Shown one piece after another: positions 27,852-37,503 of a DNA stretch of 64,000 bases. Source of the stretch: Luteolibacter luteus (GTDB lineage Bacteria; Verrucomicrobiota; Verrucomicrobiia; Verrucomicrobiales; Akkermansiaceae); assembly GCF_012913485.1 (NCBI RefSeq), contig NZ_CP051774.1:4278001-4342000 (forward strand). The letters run 5' to 3'. The translations under genes were made by a program, and so were the position numbers. Within the stretch, counting starts at the first letter, position 1. Every line of letters begins with the position of its first letter. Below the pieces are notes generated by a model. That model worked only from the letters and a program-made list of their open reading frames with translations. It made no database searches and was not told the DNA's origin.

Positions 27852-29141
27852 TTAAATCTGGATCATGGCCTGATGATGTGCCGCCTTCTTCAGCCATGTC
27901 GCCGCGGCTTCCTCGCTGCCGAAGAGCCGGATCGCGCAACGCAACACGTGTTCATTGATCGCGCCTGCCGGGAGCTTCAGGTAGTTCTCGAAAGGCTCAT
28001 CCTCATGCAGGGCGAGGGGAAAGAGATGATTCGCTAGCAGCTCGATGGCACGGGCCTTGCCGAAAAGGGCCACGGGGCGAGCCGTGGTCGTGGAGGAAAG
28101 CGTATGGCGCTTCGTCCAGAAGGGATCATCGAGCTTTGAGAGGTAGCTAATGAGGCCTTTCACATCCAAGGGGCGGGAGAAGGCGAGCTTGCGGAACTTC
28201 GGCCAATCCTTCGCCAACGCGGCAAGCGCGGCGACTCGGCGGTGCGGATGATTGGCCGGGCGCTGTCCGCCTGCTTTCCACGGGATGGCGTGAGACGACT
28301 CCCATCGTCCACGGGCTTTCCACCAGGTATCCCAAAGAGCGCGCAAGTGCTCGCGTGTGTCGGCCGGTGCTTTTTCGTGAAGGTCAGGCGAGAGGAAGCC
28401 TGCGGCGCCAAATAACAACGCTTCGGTTTGGCCATTCGATTCACGCAAGGCGGCGACCGGCATGCGTTGGGCAAGCAGGCGCATTGGCAGGGCATTGGCG
28501 CGATACCCCAAGGTCTCTGCGACTGCCTGATAGAGTGCGGCATCGCGGCCATGGGCATCCGCCGTGCGCAGGAAGCGCGCAGCTTTCAGGGCCGCCCGAT
28601 GGGTCGCGGCTTCCCTCAGGAGCGAGGCGACTGCGATGGCTGGCATGTCTCCGAGCGGCCGCACGCAGCGGCCCGGACGGGCGATGGCGGTTTCACGTCT
28701 CGGGCGGAGCAAGGCTTCTTCGATCTGCTGCCGGGAAATCGTTACCCGGCTCACCCGGCGGTGTCCTGCCGTGCGCGTAAAGCTTTCCGCGCCACTGCTG
28801 CCAAAGACCACGTGCAAAATGGTTTCCTCGAAGGCAGGGTCGGCTCCGTGGCCGTGTGCCTCCCAATCGGAAGGCCGCAGGTCGAGTTCGACGGGGCCTT
28901 CCTTCAGTACCGCGCCGATTTCAGCTGCTGCATGCAGGAAGTCAGGTCCGGCGGAACGGTTCCATTCACCGAATTGTACGATGCGTACCGTAGCTCCGGA
29001 GTCATCCTGGAAATCCCTCCCGAAGGCACCGGAGAACCATAATGCCTGGAGCTCCAGTTCCGCTGGCAAGGGCGGGTGCGGCGACTCGGCCACGGTGACG
29101 GGCCCATCCCATGCAGCGCTGAGGAGACCGCGGTAGTGCAT
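27852..29141 (-). CDS. DUF2851 family protein
   Basis: This is a 429-aa soluble protein of the widespread but uncharacterised DUF2851 family. The family signature is clear near the N-terminus: FGEWNRSAGPDFLHAA, then GPVELDLRPSDWEAHGHGAD and ETILHVVF (about residues 55-115), which looks like a nuclease-type acidic core, although no activity is established. ATG 29141 shares one base with the stop of the upstream TIGR03790 gene, so I prefer it to the GTG at 29144. The rest is helical with many Ala/Arg residues. Confidence 0.85.
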   Translation of the reverse strand: MHYRGLLSAAWDGPVTVAESPHPPLPAELELQALWFSGAFGRDFQDDSGATVRIVQFGEWNRSAGPDFLHAAAEIGAVLKEGPVELDLRPSDWEAHGHGADPAFEETILHVVFGSSGAESFTRTAGHRRVSRVTISRQQIEEALLRPRRETAIARPGRCVRPLGDMPAIAVASLLREAATHRAALKAARFLRTADAHGRDAALYQAVAETLGYRANALPMRLLAQRMPVAALRESNGQTEALLFGAAGFLSPDLHEKAPADTREHLRALWDTWWKARGRWESSHAIPWKAGGQRPANHPHRRVAALAALAKDWPKFRKLAFSRPLDVKGLISYLSKLDDPFWTKRHTLSSTTTARPVALFGKARAIELLANHLFPLALHEDEPFENYLKLPAGAINEHVLRCAIRLFGSEEAAATWLKKAAHHQAMIQI

Positions 29142-30688
29142 CACTTCTTGGGAGCGGGTGGCTCGAGGATATTCAGCCAGGTAGCGGGAGCGGACACTTC
29201 CGGAATGTCGAGGTTCAGCGTTTGGGCACCACGCAGGAGCTTCACGGCGGCTGCATTCCGGCCCGCGGCGCGATCCATGGCGGCGATGTGCATGTCCAGT
29301 CGCAGGCGGTCCGGCTTGGAGGTGTAGAAGAGCTTCGCTTTCTGGAAATCCATGGCGGCGACTCCTGTCTTGTGCTGCTCCACATTCATCAGCCCCACCG
29401 CCTCCATCATCGGGCCGCTCTTCAAGCTGGTGGCCCCGGTGCGCAGCATTTCCTCATACTTCGCAGGGTCATCTTTCCAACGCATTTTTGCGATGCGGAT
29501 GGCGCGGTAGGCGCGGTCTTCTTCAGCGAGTTCTCCCGATCCATCCAGATGCAGGAACGGCCGGTAGAGCGGATCACCTACCACGATGTTCTGCCAGGAA
29601 AGCACGGGCAGCGCCATATAGGCCGCCTCTACCAGCGAGTATCCCGCCATCAGGCGCGCTTCGAAGATATCGAAGTGGTGCGTCATCTGGAGAAATGGTT
29701 CGTAGACATTCCCGAGGGTCGCCGCTGCTCCACGCGTCAGCAGGGGGGCGACCCAGTTTTTCGCGGGATCGCGCAATTGAGCCGCGCTGAAGGAATGCAA
29801 ATGCGCCGCCACGGCTCCCTTCTTGAATTTGAAAGTCGTGTTCAGGAATGGTCCGCTAACATTCCAATCGTACCAGCCGAAATAGATAGCGGTATCTCGC
29901 AGCGGATAGTTCAGGGGCAGCGTCTCCGGAAAGCGATCGGCCATCGTGGGGATCCCTGCCTCGCGATGGTAGCGCACGATGTTTTCCAGGGCGGGATCTC
30001 CTTCCGGCGACTCCGCGAATTTCTTCGAGAAATCAATCACCGCCATTCCCCAGAGGCCGGTTTTCTCGGTCTCAACCGCGTCCCGGATCATGCGCTCGCA
30101 AGTTGCAAGCGAAGGGGAATCGATGCGCCCTACCAGGGTCATCGGCAGGCCTGTTTCGGCGATGCTTTTCTCGACCTTGTAATAAGGGTTGTTTAGTGCT
30201 CCCTTGATGGGAAGGCCTTCCATGCCAAGCAGGGCGAGTTCGGAATCCACCGCTGCCTGGTTTGCCTGCAGGTAGGCTGCCTGATCTTCCGGCTTCGGCA
30301 TCGGCAGGGTGGGATCCGCGGCGACCCTGCTAGGGACGCCCCGCATGCAGACCAGCACGCGGATTTTTGAGTTCAGGGGCACGACCTGCCCCTCCGCGCT
30401 TTTCGAGCGGGTCCACCATTTCCGGAGGTCGTATTCCTTGACCAAGGGGGCCTTCAACAACTTCTCGAAATCCGCGCGGGACATCTCCTCGGCATCCGGC
30501 AGGGGCAGGCCGATGAGATTCTCTTCAGGGATCTTCCTGATCCCGGCGTAGTACTCGGCGAGAGATTTGGAATCCCTCGAAGAGGAGTTATAGAGGATTG
30601 CCACCGACTCGACGTCGAGCGGTGCCGGCGCTGCCTTCAGCGCCAGAGTGAAAGATAACAGAAAACCGAGAATCCGGATCACCCGCAA
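29141..30688 (-). CDS. TIGR03790 family secreted protein
   Basis: This 515-aa exported protein has the signal peptide ILGFLLSFTLALKAAPA. It matches the TIGR03790 family by VAILYNSSSRDSKSLAEYYA directly after the signal, followed by KIPEENLIGLPLP and later YFGWYDWNVSGPF. Function is unknown; the family is common in Verrucomicrobiota, Planctomycetota and some Proteobacteria. A Cys/Lys-rich catalytic motif is not evident. The C-terminal third is helical and TPR-like (FQKAKLFYTSKPDRLRLDMH). It is coupled by a one-base overlap to the DUF2851 gene. Confidence 0.85.
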   Translation of the reverse strand: MRVIRILGFLLSFTLALKAAPAPLDVESVAILYNSSSRDSKSLAEYYAGIRKIPEENLIGLPLPDAEEMSRADFEKLLKAPLVKEYDLRKWWTRSKSAEGQVVPLNSKIRVLVCMRGVPSRVAADPTLPMPKPEDQAAYLQANQAAVDSELALLGMEGLPIKGALNNPYYKVEKSIAETGLPMTLVGRIDSPSLATCERMIRDAVETEKTGLWGMAVIDFSKKFAESPEGDPALENIVRYHREAGIPTMADRFPETLPLNYPLRDTAIYFGWYDWNVSGPFLNTTFKFKKGAVAAHLHSFSAAQLRDPAKNWVAPLLTRGAAATLGNVYEPFLQMTHHFDIFEARLMAGYSLVEAAYMALPVLSWQNIVVGDPLYRPFLHLDGSGELAEEDRAYRAIRIAKMRWKDDPAKYEEMLRTGATSLKSGPMMEAVGLMNVEQHKTGVAAMDFQKAKLFYTSKPDRLRLDMHIAAMDRAAGRNAAAVKLLRGAQTLNLDIPEVSAPATWLNILEPPAPKK

Positions 30689-30748
30689 ACAATGACTGGA
30701 GCACCGCCCGAGGCAAGCCGGGGAGAATGCGAAATCTCCCCTCTTGTC

Positions 30749-31534
30749 TTACCCTCGGATCTTCAATCCGTCATAGGCGACCTGCACGCCATCCGGGAGG
30801 ATCGCCGAGAGCTCGTGGTGGTCACTCTCATGGCTCAGGTGGGTGAGATAGCCGCGCTTCACCCCGGCCTTGGCAATCACCTCAAGGGCCTCGTCCGTCG
30901 ACATGTGGGTGGGGTGCGGCGCTGTCCTGAGAGCGTCGATGATCAGGATGTCCGCCTGGCGGAGCAGCGGCATGGTTTCCTCCGGCACCCGTTTCACATC
31001 GGGAATATAGGCGATCGAGGGATGGCCGGAAGATTGGAAGAGAAAGCCGTTCGTGTCTGCTTTTGCGTGCACCACTGGCAGGGGAGTGATCTCCAGGTGG
31101 CCGAGCGTGAAGGGGCCCTCGATGATCTTCGGTGCGGGTTTGATGTAGCCGCGATAGATGTTCTCCTCCGAGAAGGCCCAGCCAAACATGTTCTTGATCG
31201 TGGCCATGCACTCGGCGGTTGCGTGCAAGGGCAACGGTTCCTCGCGGTGCCAGCAGAAAGCACGGAGTTCATCGAAGCCCACCACGTGATCGACGTGGGA
31301 GTGGGTATAGATCACCGCGTCTACCTTGGTGAGATTCTCACGCAGCGCTTGTTCCCGCAGGTCCGGCCCGGAATCGACCAGAATCGAAAGATCACCGGAG
31401 CGCAGGTGGATCGATGAACGGGTGCGCTTGTTCCGCGGGTCTTCCGAGTGGCAGACCCGGCAGGGGCAACCGATCACCGGCACGCCCACGGAGGTTCCCG
31501 TGCCCAGGAAAGTCAGTTCAAAATCCGCCGCCAT
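30749..31534 (-). CDS. MBL-fold metallohydrolase, PhnP-like
   Basis: This 261-aa metallo-beta-lactamase-fold hydrolase starts at ATG 31534 with MAADFELTFLGTGTSVGVP; the longer open frame to 31696 is rejected as intergenic. A CPCRVCHS cluster right after the first strand is the structural zinc site typical of PhnP-like phosphodiesterases. The di-metal motif is THSHVDHVVG (HxHxDH), with later ligands in YLTHLSHESDH near the C-terminus. Family relatives hydrolyse cyclic phosphates; the substrate here is not determined. It is divergent from recN, with a shared 167-base upstream region. Confidence 0.88.
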   Translation of the reverse strand: MAADFELTFLGTGTSVGVPVIGCPCRVCHSEDPRNKRTRSSIHLRSGDLSILVDSGPDLREQALRENLTKVDAVIYTHSHVDHVVGFDELRAFCWHREEPLPLHATAECMATIKNMFGWAFSEENIYRGYIKPAPKIIEGPFTLGHLEITPLPVVHAKADTNGFLFQSSGHPSIAYIPDVKRVPEETMPLLRQADILIIDALRTAPHPTHMSTDEALEVIAKAGVKRGYLTHLSHESDHHELSAILPDGVQVAYDGLKIRG

Positions 31535-31701
31535 CGATTCTTGGCGGCGAGACTGGCACCGGCCACCGCAGGGGCAAAGGGAAATACGCGGCAGGGACGA
31601 GCCGGGGACCACAGAAATAGTGCATCTGAACAGCTTTGTGGCGCCAGCGCGATTGACTCCCCGCGAGGTCCGCGCATCATGCGCGCGCCTCGGCAACGTC
31701 C

Positions 31702-33357
31702 ATGCTCACGCTTCTCAAAATCCGCAATCTGGCTCTGGTCGATGAACTCGTCTGGGAACTTGGTCCCGGCTTGGTTGGGGTGACGGGGGAGACGGGCGCG
31801 GGCAAGTCCGTCATTGTAGGTGCCCTGAAGCTGGTGCTCGGCGAGCGTGCCGACAAAGGTCTGATCCGGACCGGGGAGGATGCTTGCACGGTGGAGGCGG
31901 TCTTCGAATTGCGAGACGCCGCCGAGGTGAATGCCGTGCTGGCCGAAGGGGGGCTGGAGGCCTGTGAGGATGGTTCACTGATCGTGCGCCGTGTGATTGG
32001 ACAGAGCGCGAACCGCCAATTCGTGAATGATTCCCCGGTAACCTTGGCTTTGCTGAAGCGTCTCGGCGAGCATCTGGTGGATCTGCACGGTCCGCACGAT
32101 CACCAGTCGTTGCTTTCCACCGAACGCCAGCTCTCAATGCTGGATGCCTATGCGGGCAATGATGCCGCTTTGGATGCCTATCGCGCCACCTGGCGAGCCT
32201 GGCGGGACAAGGAAACCGAACTGGAAGATCTGCGCGAGGCGGAGACGGCGAGCACACAGGAGCTGGATTTGCTGCGCCACCAAGTGGCGGAGATCGATGC
32301 CGCAAACCTCAAGCCGGAGGAAGAAGACGAGATTGCCGACCGCTATCGACGTGCGAGCAATTCGACCCGACTTGTTGAGCTGGCAGGTGCTGCCTCCGCG
32401 GCGCTTGGCTCCGATGAAACGGGCGTGCTGACGCATCTTGTGGAGGTGCAGCGGCTTGTTAGGGATCTGGAGAAGCTGGATCCCGGCATCCGGGAGCGGA
32501 CGCAGGGGCTGGAGAATGCGGTGATGGAGCTTCAGGAGCTGGAGCGGTCGCTTGCCGACTACGCGGAGGATCTGGACATCGACCCGTCGGAAGCGGCGCG
32601 GCTGGAAGAACGCGTGAATCTTTTCGAAACGTTGAAGCGCAAGTATGGCGGGGACCTTGCAGCCGTACTGGCCCAGCGGGATCGTGCTGCGGCGCGGCTG
32701 GATTCGGTGGAGAACCGCGGCGAACGTCTGGAACAGCTTTCCGCCGAGGCAGCCCGGCTGCGTGAAGAAACTGACAAGGCAGGCCATGGACTCACCGCCA
32801 AGCGCAAGAAAGCTGCACCGAAGCTGGCGAAGGAGATCGCCTCCCAGCTGAAGGACCTCGGTTTCAAGCAATCTTCCTTCGATGTCCAGGTGCTGCTGCA
32901 CAAGGAGCCGGTGGCTTCCGGCTTGGAAGGCATCGAGTTCCTCTTCGGGCCAAATCCGGGTGAGCCGATGCAGCCACTGCGGCAAATTGCTTCCAGCGGT
33001 GAAATCAGCCGCGTGATGCTGGCGGTGAAGAGCGCACTGGCGGAGCAGGACGCCACACCGCTGATGGTCTTCGACGAAATCGATGCGAACGTCGGCGGTG
33101 AAATTGCCCGAGCAGTGGGCAAGAAGATGGCGGGGCTTGGTTCCCGGCATCAGGTGGTGGCCATCACGCACTTCCCGCAAGTCGCCGCGCTGGCAGCCCG
33201 CCATTACGTGGTGGAAAAGGAGGTGGCTGGTGGTCGCACGCGCTCGCGGATGTTCCCCGTGAATGGGGATGGCCGCATTTCCGAACTCGTCCGCATGCTG
33301 GGCGGAGGAGGGGATTCGGCTCGGGCGATGGCGGCGAGTTTGCTGGCGGAGGCCTGA
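31702..33357 (+). CDS. recN: DNA repair protein RecN
   Basis: This 551-aa SMC-like ATPase of double-strand-break repair shows Walker A in GVTGETGAGKSVIVGAL (about residues 26-42), long coiled coils with heptads (about 150-370), the ABC signature SSGEISRVMLAVKSAL and Walker B TPLMVFDEIDANVGG in the C-terminal head, and the D-loop/H-region AITHFPQVAALA. The start ATG gives MLTLLKIRNLALVDE, the exact family N-terminus. Length is standard. Confidence 0.97.
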   Translation: MLTLLKIRNLALVDELVWELGPGLVGVTGETGAGKSVIVGALKLVLGERADKGLIRTGEDACTVEAVFELRDAAEVNAVLAEGGLEACEDGSLIVRRVIGQSANRQFVNDSPVTLALLKRLGEHLVDLHGPHDHQSLLSTERQLSMLDAYAGNDAALDAYRATWRAWRDKETELEDLREAETASTQELDLLRHQVAEIDAANLKPEEEDEIADRYRRASNSTRLVELAGAASAALGSDETGVLTHLVEVQRLVRDLEKLDPGIRERTQGLENAVMELQELERSLADYAEDLDIDPSEAARLEERVNLFETLKRKYGGDLAAVLAQRDRAAARLDSVENRGERLEQLSAEAARLREETDKAGHGLTAKRKKAAPKLAKEIASQLKDLGFKQSSFDVQVLLHKEPVASGLEGIEFLFGPNPGEPMQPLRQIASSGEISRVMLAVKSALAEQDATPLMVFDEIDANVGGEIARAVGKKMAGLGSRHQVVAITHFPQVAALAARHYVVEKEVAGGRTRSRMFPVNGDGRISELVRMLGGGGDSARAMAASLLAEA

Positions 33358-33397
33358 AAGAAATCGTATCAGTTGGGCTCTAGCCAAACATCCCGTC

Positions 33398-33712
33398 ATG
33401 AAGCTGAGCGAATTGGATGAAATTCACCGGTCTCCCGGGAGCTGGTTCTTGGGCGTGATCTATTTTGCCCCTCGTGATCCCCGGCTCTTGGTCAGGAAGC
33501 GGATCGGATCCCTTGGCTGGACCCTGAATTTCGCGAGGCCGCTGGCCATTCCCTTCTTGGTGGCAAGTATTGCTGCCCTTTGGTTGGGCTTGAATGCGGT
33601 GGCCTCGACGGAATGGTCGGAATCGGCGAAGTGGGGTGCCGCGTTGGGAATGATTGCATCGTTGGTGATTTGTTGGGCTTGGGTGGCGAATCAGCGACGC
33701 TATATCGATTGA
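33398..33712 (+). CDS. Small DUF5808-like membrane protein
   Basis: This 104-aa protein has two transmembrane helices (about residues 48-66 and 79-97). Its N-terminal part, VIYFAPRDPRLLVRKRIG followed by GWTLNFARP, matches the DUF5808 pattern (YxNPDDPRxFVPKRxGxGWTLNF). ATG 33398 follows the recN stop by 40 bases; the open frame further upstream overlaps recN. The function is unknown. It is possibly co-transcribed with recN. Confidence 0.7.
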   Translation: MKLSELDEIHRSPGSWFLGVIYFAPRDPRLLVRKRIGSLGWTLNFARPLAIPFLVASIAALWLGLNAVASTEWSESAKWGAALGMIASLVICWAWVANQRRYID

Positions 33713-33771
33713 TTCGCTCGGCTCTTTGAGAAGGATGTCCGCCCTTCTGTTGCCTCCTTCTTTCCCCCTTC

Positions 33772-34329
33772 ATGAAACGCAAGCCCCGCAGCTTCAAGGC
33801 GACCCCCGTGCTGGTGGACGCGCCTTCCGCTCAAGTGGCCGGGGAGTTGGGCTTGCCGTGGAAACAAGTGGGGATGCCCCGGTTAGTCCTCGGCCGCCGC
33901 GAATGGATCGCCTTGCCAGAATTCGGTGTAGGCCCGCTGAATTCGAAGACCGATACCGGTGCCCGCACTTCCAGCCTTCACGCGGAAGAGATCCAGGTGA
34001 CGCCGGATGGCCAGCGTGTCTATTTCGTCACGAGCGACCATTACGGGCGCCGGGTGACCTGTGAGACCCCCATCGTCAAATCGACGAAGGTGAAAAGCTC
34101 CACGGGGGTCTCGCGCCGGCGCTATGTGATCGAGACGGCGGCGATGCTCGCCGGCGGTTTTACCTGGCGAATCCGTCTTACCTTGGCGAACCGCAAGGAC
34201 ATGAGAAGTCCCCTGCTTTTGGGCCGGCAGGCGCTCTCAGGATATTTTCTGATTGACCCGCAGGGGAATCATTTGAAGGGAGCGCTGCGCGATCTCGAAG
34301 CGCACTTCCCCGGTTGTCACCGCTCATGA
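33772..34329 (+). CDS. RimB-like retropepsin (PF05618, annotated as ATP-dependent zinc protease)
   Basis: This 185-aa single-domain aspartic protease fold has the active-site triad in [15 protein letters not shown] (DTGA, about residue 62) and the closing strand [18 protein letters not shown]. Members next to rimK are known as RimB, which trims the poly-glutamate tail that RimK adds to ribosomal protein S6. Here the stop overlaps the rimK ATG by 4 bases (ATGA at 34326-34329), strong evidence for a functional pair. ATG 33772 begins a basic N-terminus (MKRKPRSFK). Confidence 0.87.
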   Translation: MKRKPRSFKATPVLVDAPSAQVAGELGLPWKQVGMPRLVLGRREWIALPEFGVGPLNSKTDTGARTSSLHAEEIQVTPDGQRVYFVTSDHYGRRVTCETPIVKSTKVKSSTGVSRRRYVIETAAMLAGGFTWRIRLTLANRKDMRSPLLLGRQALSGYFLIDPQGNHLKGALRDLEAHFPGCHRS

Positions 34330-35231
34330 AAATTCTCGTTCTTTCGCGTAATGCGAACCTCTACAGCACCTCCGCTCTCGTCAAAGCCGCGGAGGCCCGA
34401 GGCCACGACGTCCGTGTCGTGGATTACCTGCGCTGCTACATGAACATCACCGCGCACAACCCGAAGATTTTCATCGAGGGTGAGGAGCTGACGGCGGATG
34501 CGGTGATCCCGCGGATCGGAGCCAGCCACACCTTTTACGGCAATGCCGTGGTGCGGCAGTTCGAGATGATGGGGGTTTTCACCGTGAACGATTCGGTGGC
34601 GATCGCTCGCTCCCGCGACAAGCTGCGGAGCATGCAGCTTCTGGCCCGGAAAGGGGTGGGCCTGCCGATCACCGGCTTCGCTCACTCCACCGATGCTACC
34701 GGCGAGCTGATCAAGATGTGCGGCGGTGCGCCGCTGGTGATCAAGCTGCTGGAAGGCACGCAGGGCGTGGGCGTGGTGCTCGCGGAAACTGCCAAGGCGG
34801 CCGAGTCCGTGATCGAGGCTTTCAAGGGCCTGCGCGCTGACATCCTCGTCCAGGAGTTCATCAAAGAGGCGAAGGGAGCTGACATCCGCTGCATCGTGGT
34901 GGACGGCAAGGTGGTCGCTTCCATGAAGCGCCAAGCCGCTGAGGGGGAATTCCGTTCCAATCTTCATCGGGGCGGCACGGCGGAAAAGGTGAAGATCACT
35001 CCGGAGGAGCGCTCCGTGGCGATCCGCGCGGCAAAGATCATGGGGCTCAATTTCGCGGGGGTTGATCTCCTGCGCTCGAACCATGGACCGGTGGTGATGG
35101 AGGTGAACTCCTCGCCGGGCTTGGAAGGCATCGAGAAATCCTCGGGCAAGCCGGTTGCGGACATGGTGATCGATTTCATCGAGAAGGCAGCCGTGAAGCG
35201 CCCGAAGCCGCCGAAGCCGACCGACAAGTGA
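34326..35231 (+). CDS. rimK: RimK alpha-L-glutamate ligase (ATP-grasp)
   Basis: This 301-aa ATP-grasp ligase is the same length as E. coli RimK (300 aa). Conserved blocks include [67 protein letters not shown] and [14 protein letters not shown], ending with the metal-binding [15 protein letters not shown]. The start ATG 34326 overlaps the RimB-like stop; an upstream GTG-type start would only add 4 residues. It adds glutamates to the S6 C-terminus in characterised species. Confidence 0.95.
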   Translation: MKILVLSRNANLYSTSALVKAAEARGHDVRVVDYLRCYMNITAHNPKIFIEGEELTADAVIPRIGASHTFYGNAVVRQFEMMGVFTVNDSVAIARSRDKLRSMQLLARKGVGLPITGFAHSTDATGELIKMCGGAPLVIKLLEGTQGVGVVLAETAKAAESVIEAFKGLRADILVQEFIKEAKGADIRCIVVDGKVVASMKRQAAEGEFRSNLHRGGTAEKVKITPEERSVAIRAAKIMGLNFAGVDLLRSNHGPVVMEVNSSPGLEGIEKSSGKPVADMVIDFIEKAAVKRPKPPKPTDK

Positions 35232-35235
35232 GCCT

Positions 35236-37401
35236 CTACTTGAGCTCCTTGATCCGGTACATCACGACCTTCGATTTGTAGTCGTCTTCGATCATCACCA
35301 TATATTCGCCATTCTCCCGGCGTTGTGCGGTGATGGTTTCCCGGATGTCCTGGAGGCCGACTTCCCCAATCTCGCTGCCAGGCTCGAGGTGGCCGACAGC
35401 GCTTCCATCGCGGGTGCGGAAGATCTCCACGCGGCCGGTTTTCACGCCCTCCTGTTTGGAAGCCCCCGTGTAAGCGACAAAGATGAAATCACCGGCGACA
35501 TCGAAGCTCATCGGTTCACAGGATTCATGGCCGGAGGAGCCCTTCGCGTAGGGCAGGATTGTTTTCCACGTCAGCTGGTGCTCGCCATTGAGCCAACCAT
35601 CGTAGCGGGCCAGCGCCGGACCCATCGGTTTCCAGTGTTGGTTGGTATCTTCCGCGGTGGTGCCGCCGAGATAGAGGGCGTCCGTTGTCACATCGTAGCG
35701 GATCCGCTTTACCTCCTTGAACTCGGCGGGGTGGGGGAAGCGGATCATTGAGGCGAAATCCCATTTCGGGTTGCCGCGAGGGTCTAGGCCTTGGCAGGGG
35801 AAATAGCGAAGGCCGCTCTGCTCGGTCGCGAGCCAGATGCCTCCGCTGTGATCCACCCACCATCCTTGCGCTGCGGGGAGATCTTGGCCGTCGCCCTTGT
35901 CGAACTCTGCCGGGTCGAAGGCTCCATTACCGTCTTGATCCCGCCAGATCCACGCTCCTTTCCCCGGTTGGAAAGCGGGCCAGGTGTCTTTCGGTTCGAT
36001 CCTTTTCTTTGCAAAGAAACCGGAAGGAATGGCGATTTCACCATCAGTCTCCGGGGCAAAACGATAGACCTGCAGGTGCTCCGCATTCATGTCGTTTACG
36101 AAGAGCAGAGGCTTGTCCTCAATGCGGCGCATCCATGCTCCGGCGGACCAGATGTGGAGGCGCGGGTCTTGGGGATACTTGGTGCGATTGATGGTATAGG
36201 CAGAGTAGGTGGCTTCCTTCCCGGTTCCTTTGCTGAAGTCCATCGAGAAGCGCTCTTCCTTGGTGTAGGCGCTATTGCCATCGAGGTCGGCCATGTCTAC
36301 GAAAGTCAGGCCGAAGAGCCGCCAGTTCAGGGTGGCATCGGCAAGTTGGTAGCTTTCCAGAACCGTTCCTCCTCCACCACTCTGGGCGTCGTGGGCGACG
36401 TATAGATTGTCCTTCGCGTCGCAACCGATGGCACTGACTTGATTGAGCTTCTGGTTTCCGAAGGCCCCCGGCTTTTCCGCGAGGATCCCGCCCGGTTTGC
36501 CGAAGCTGCCGATTTCTATCAGACGGCCCTCTTTCTCCTCGTGGATCCGGATCTGTTGGGAAACGTCGTCCGCCACCAACAGGCGTCCCTTGGAATCGAA
36601 ACAGAAGGCGATTGGGCGGAGATCGTTGGGGAAGCCCTCTATCCGGCTTTGCGAACCGCTGGTGGTGTCGATGCGGAGCATGTGGGCTGGCTTGGCGTCG
36701 GTCGCACGGACGAGCATCCAGAGGTGGAGTTTTTGATCCATAGCAAGAGGACCTGTCTCCCCGGTCGGCCACTCCGCGATGGGTTGCATGGTTTCGGCGT
36801 CGTAGACCTTCAGCGTGGAAGAATAGGGATCAGCGATGAAGAGACGCGTCTCGTCAGCGCAGATACCGCGCAGGGCCCCTTTTAGATCGTCGGACACTTC
36901 GGCGACCACGAGAAATGAGTCCTTGAGCGTGTCGCCCTCGCCTCCTTTTCCTCCGGCGAAGGGTGCATCCCTGGTGATATCGGCACGAGGGCGTCGCGAG
37001 ATGCCGAACCACTGTTTGCCCTTTGGAGGCCACGATTCGGGGTCCTTGAGTCCGCCGCCTTCGTTGCCGACCTGCATGCCTAGATAGAGGTAGCGGGAGT
37101 TTGCAGCCACCACGGTGCCTCCGTTGTTTCCCCAGCCATGGGTATGCATCGCGTAGCGGATCAGTTCACCATCGCGATATTCTCCAGCATTCCCGCCGGC
37201 TTCATCCCACTCGACGTTGGTGAATACGGTGCCATCTCCCATTACGGTAAGCGCAGCGATGTCTTGCTGGATCCACTTCCTTGCTCCGCCGTAGGAGTTC
37301 CCGATCCATGAGCTGACCGCCTCCAAGGGAGGGCTGTTGAATTCCCCGCCCGGAAGCGCCGTGGCAAGGGCGAGCGAAACACCGGCGGACCTGAAGATCA
37401 T
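35236..37401 (-). CDS. Secreted beta-propeller-like (NHL/SMP-30-like) protein
   Basis: This 721-aa protein starts at an ATG with a short signal-like helix (AGVSLALATALPGG). The body repeats short strands typical of a propeller: LRGICADETRLFIADPYSSTLKVYDAET, RPIAFCFDSKGRLLVADDVSQQIRIHE and IGCDAKDNLYVAHDAQ, each reminiscent of NHL repeats. No enzyme motif is recognised, although a DQDGNGAFDPAEFD segment looks like an EF-hand/dockerin-type Ca-binding loop. It is convergent with rimK (4 bases apart) and divergent from the GH20 gene with a shared 102-base upstream region, so the two may be co-regulated. Confidence 0.65.
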   Translation of the reverse strand: MIFRSAGVSLALATALPGGEFNSPPLEAVSSWIGNSYGGARKWIQQDIAALTVMGDGTVFTNVEWDEAGGNAGEYRDGELIRYAMHTHGWGNNGGTVVAANSRYLYLGMQVGNEGGGLKDPESWPPKGKQWFGISRRPRADITRDAPFAGGKGGEGDTLKDSFLVVAEVSDDLKGALRGICADETRLFIADPYSSTLKVYDAETMQPIAEWPTGETGPLAMDQKLHLWMLVRATDAKPAHMLRIDTTSGSQSRIEGFPNDLRPIAFCFDSKGRLLVADDVSQQIRIHEEKEGRLIEIGSFGKPGGILAEKPGAFGNQKLNQVSAIGCDAKDNLYVAHDAQSGGGGTVLESYQLADATLNWRLFGLTFVDMADLDGNSAYTKEERFSMDFSKGTGKEATYSAYTINRTKYPQDPRLHIWSAGAWMRRIEDKPLLFVNDMNAEHLQVYRFAPETDGEIAIPSGFFAKKRIEPKDTWPAFQPGKGAWIWRDQDGNGAFDPAEFDKGDGQDLPAAQGWWVDHSGGIWLATEQSGLRYFPCQGLDPRGNPKWDFASMIRFPHPAEFKEVKRIRYDVTTDALYLGGTTAEDTNQHWKPMGPALARYDGWLNGEHQLTWKTILPYAKGSSGHESCEPMSFDVAGDFIFVAYTGASKQEGVKTGRVEIFRTRDGSAVGHLEPGSEIGEVGLQDIRETITAQRRENGEYMVMIEDDYKSKVVMYRIKELK

Positions 37402-37503
37402 CGTCTTCGCTTACGGCCACAGGACTCGATTCCTCCCAAATTCCCATATACCCTTCGCATTTTCGCGATTGTTCCCGCTGCGGCGATCCGTTGAAGTGCG
37501 ACC

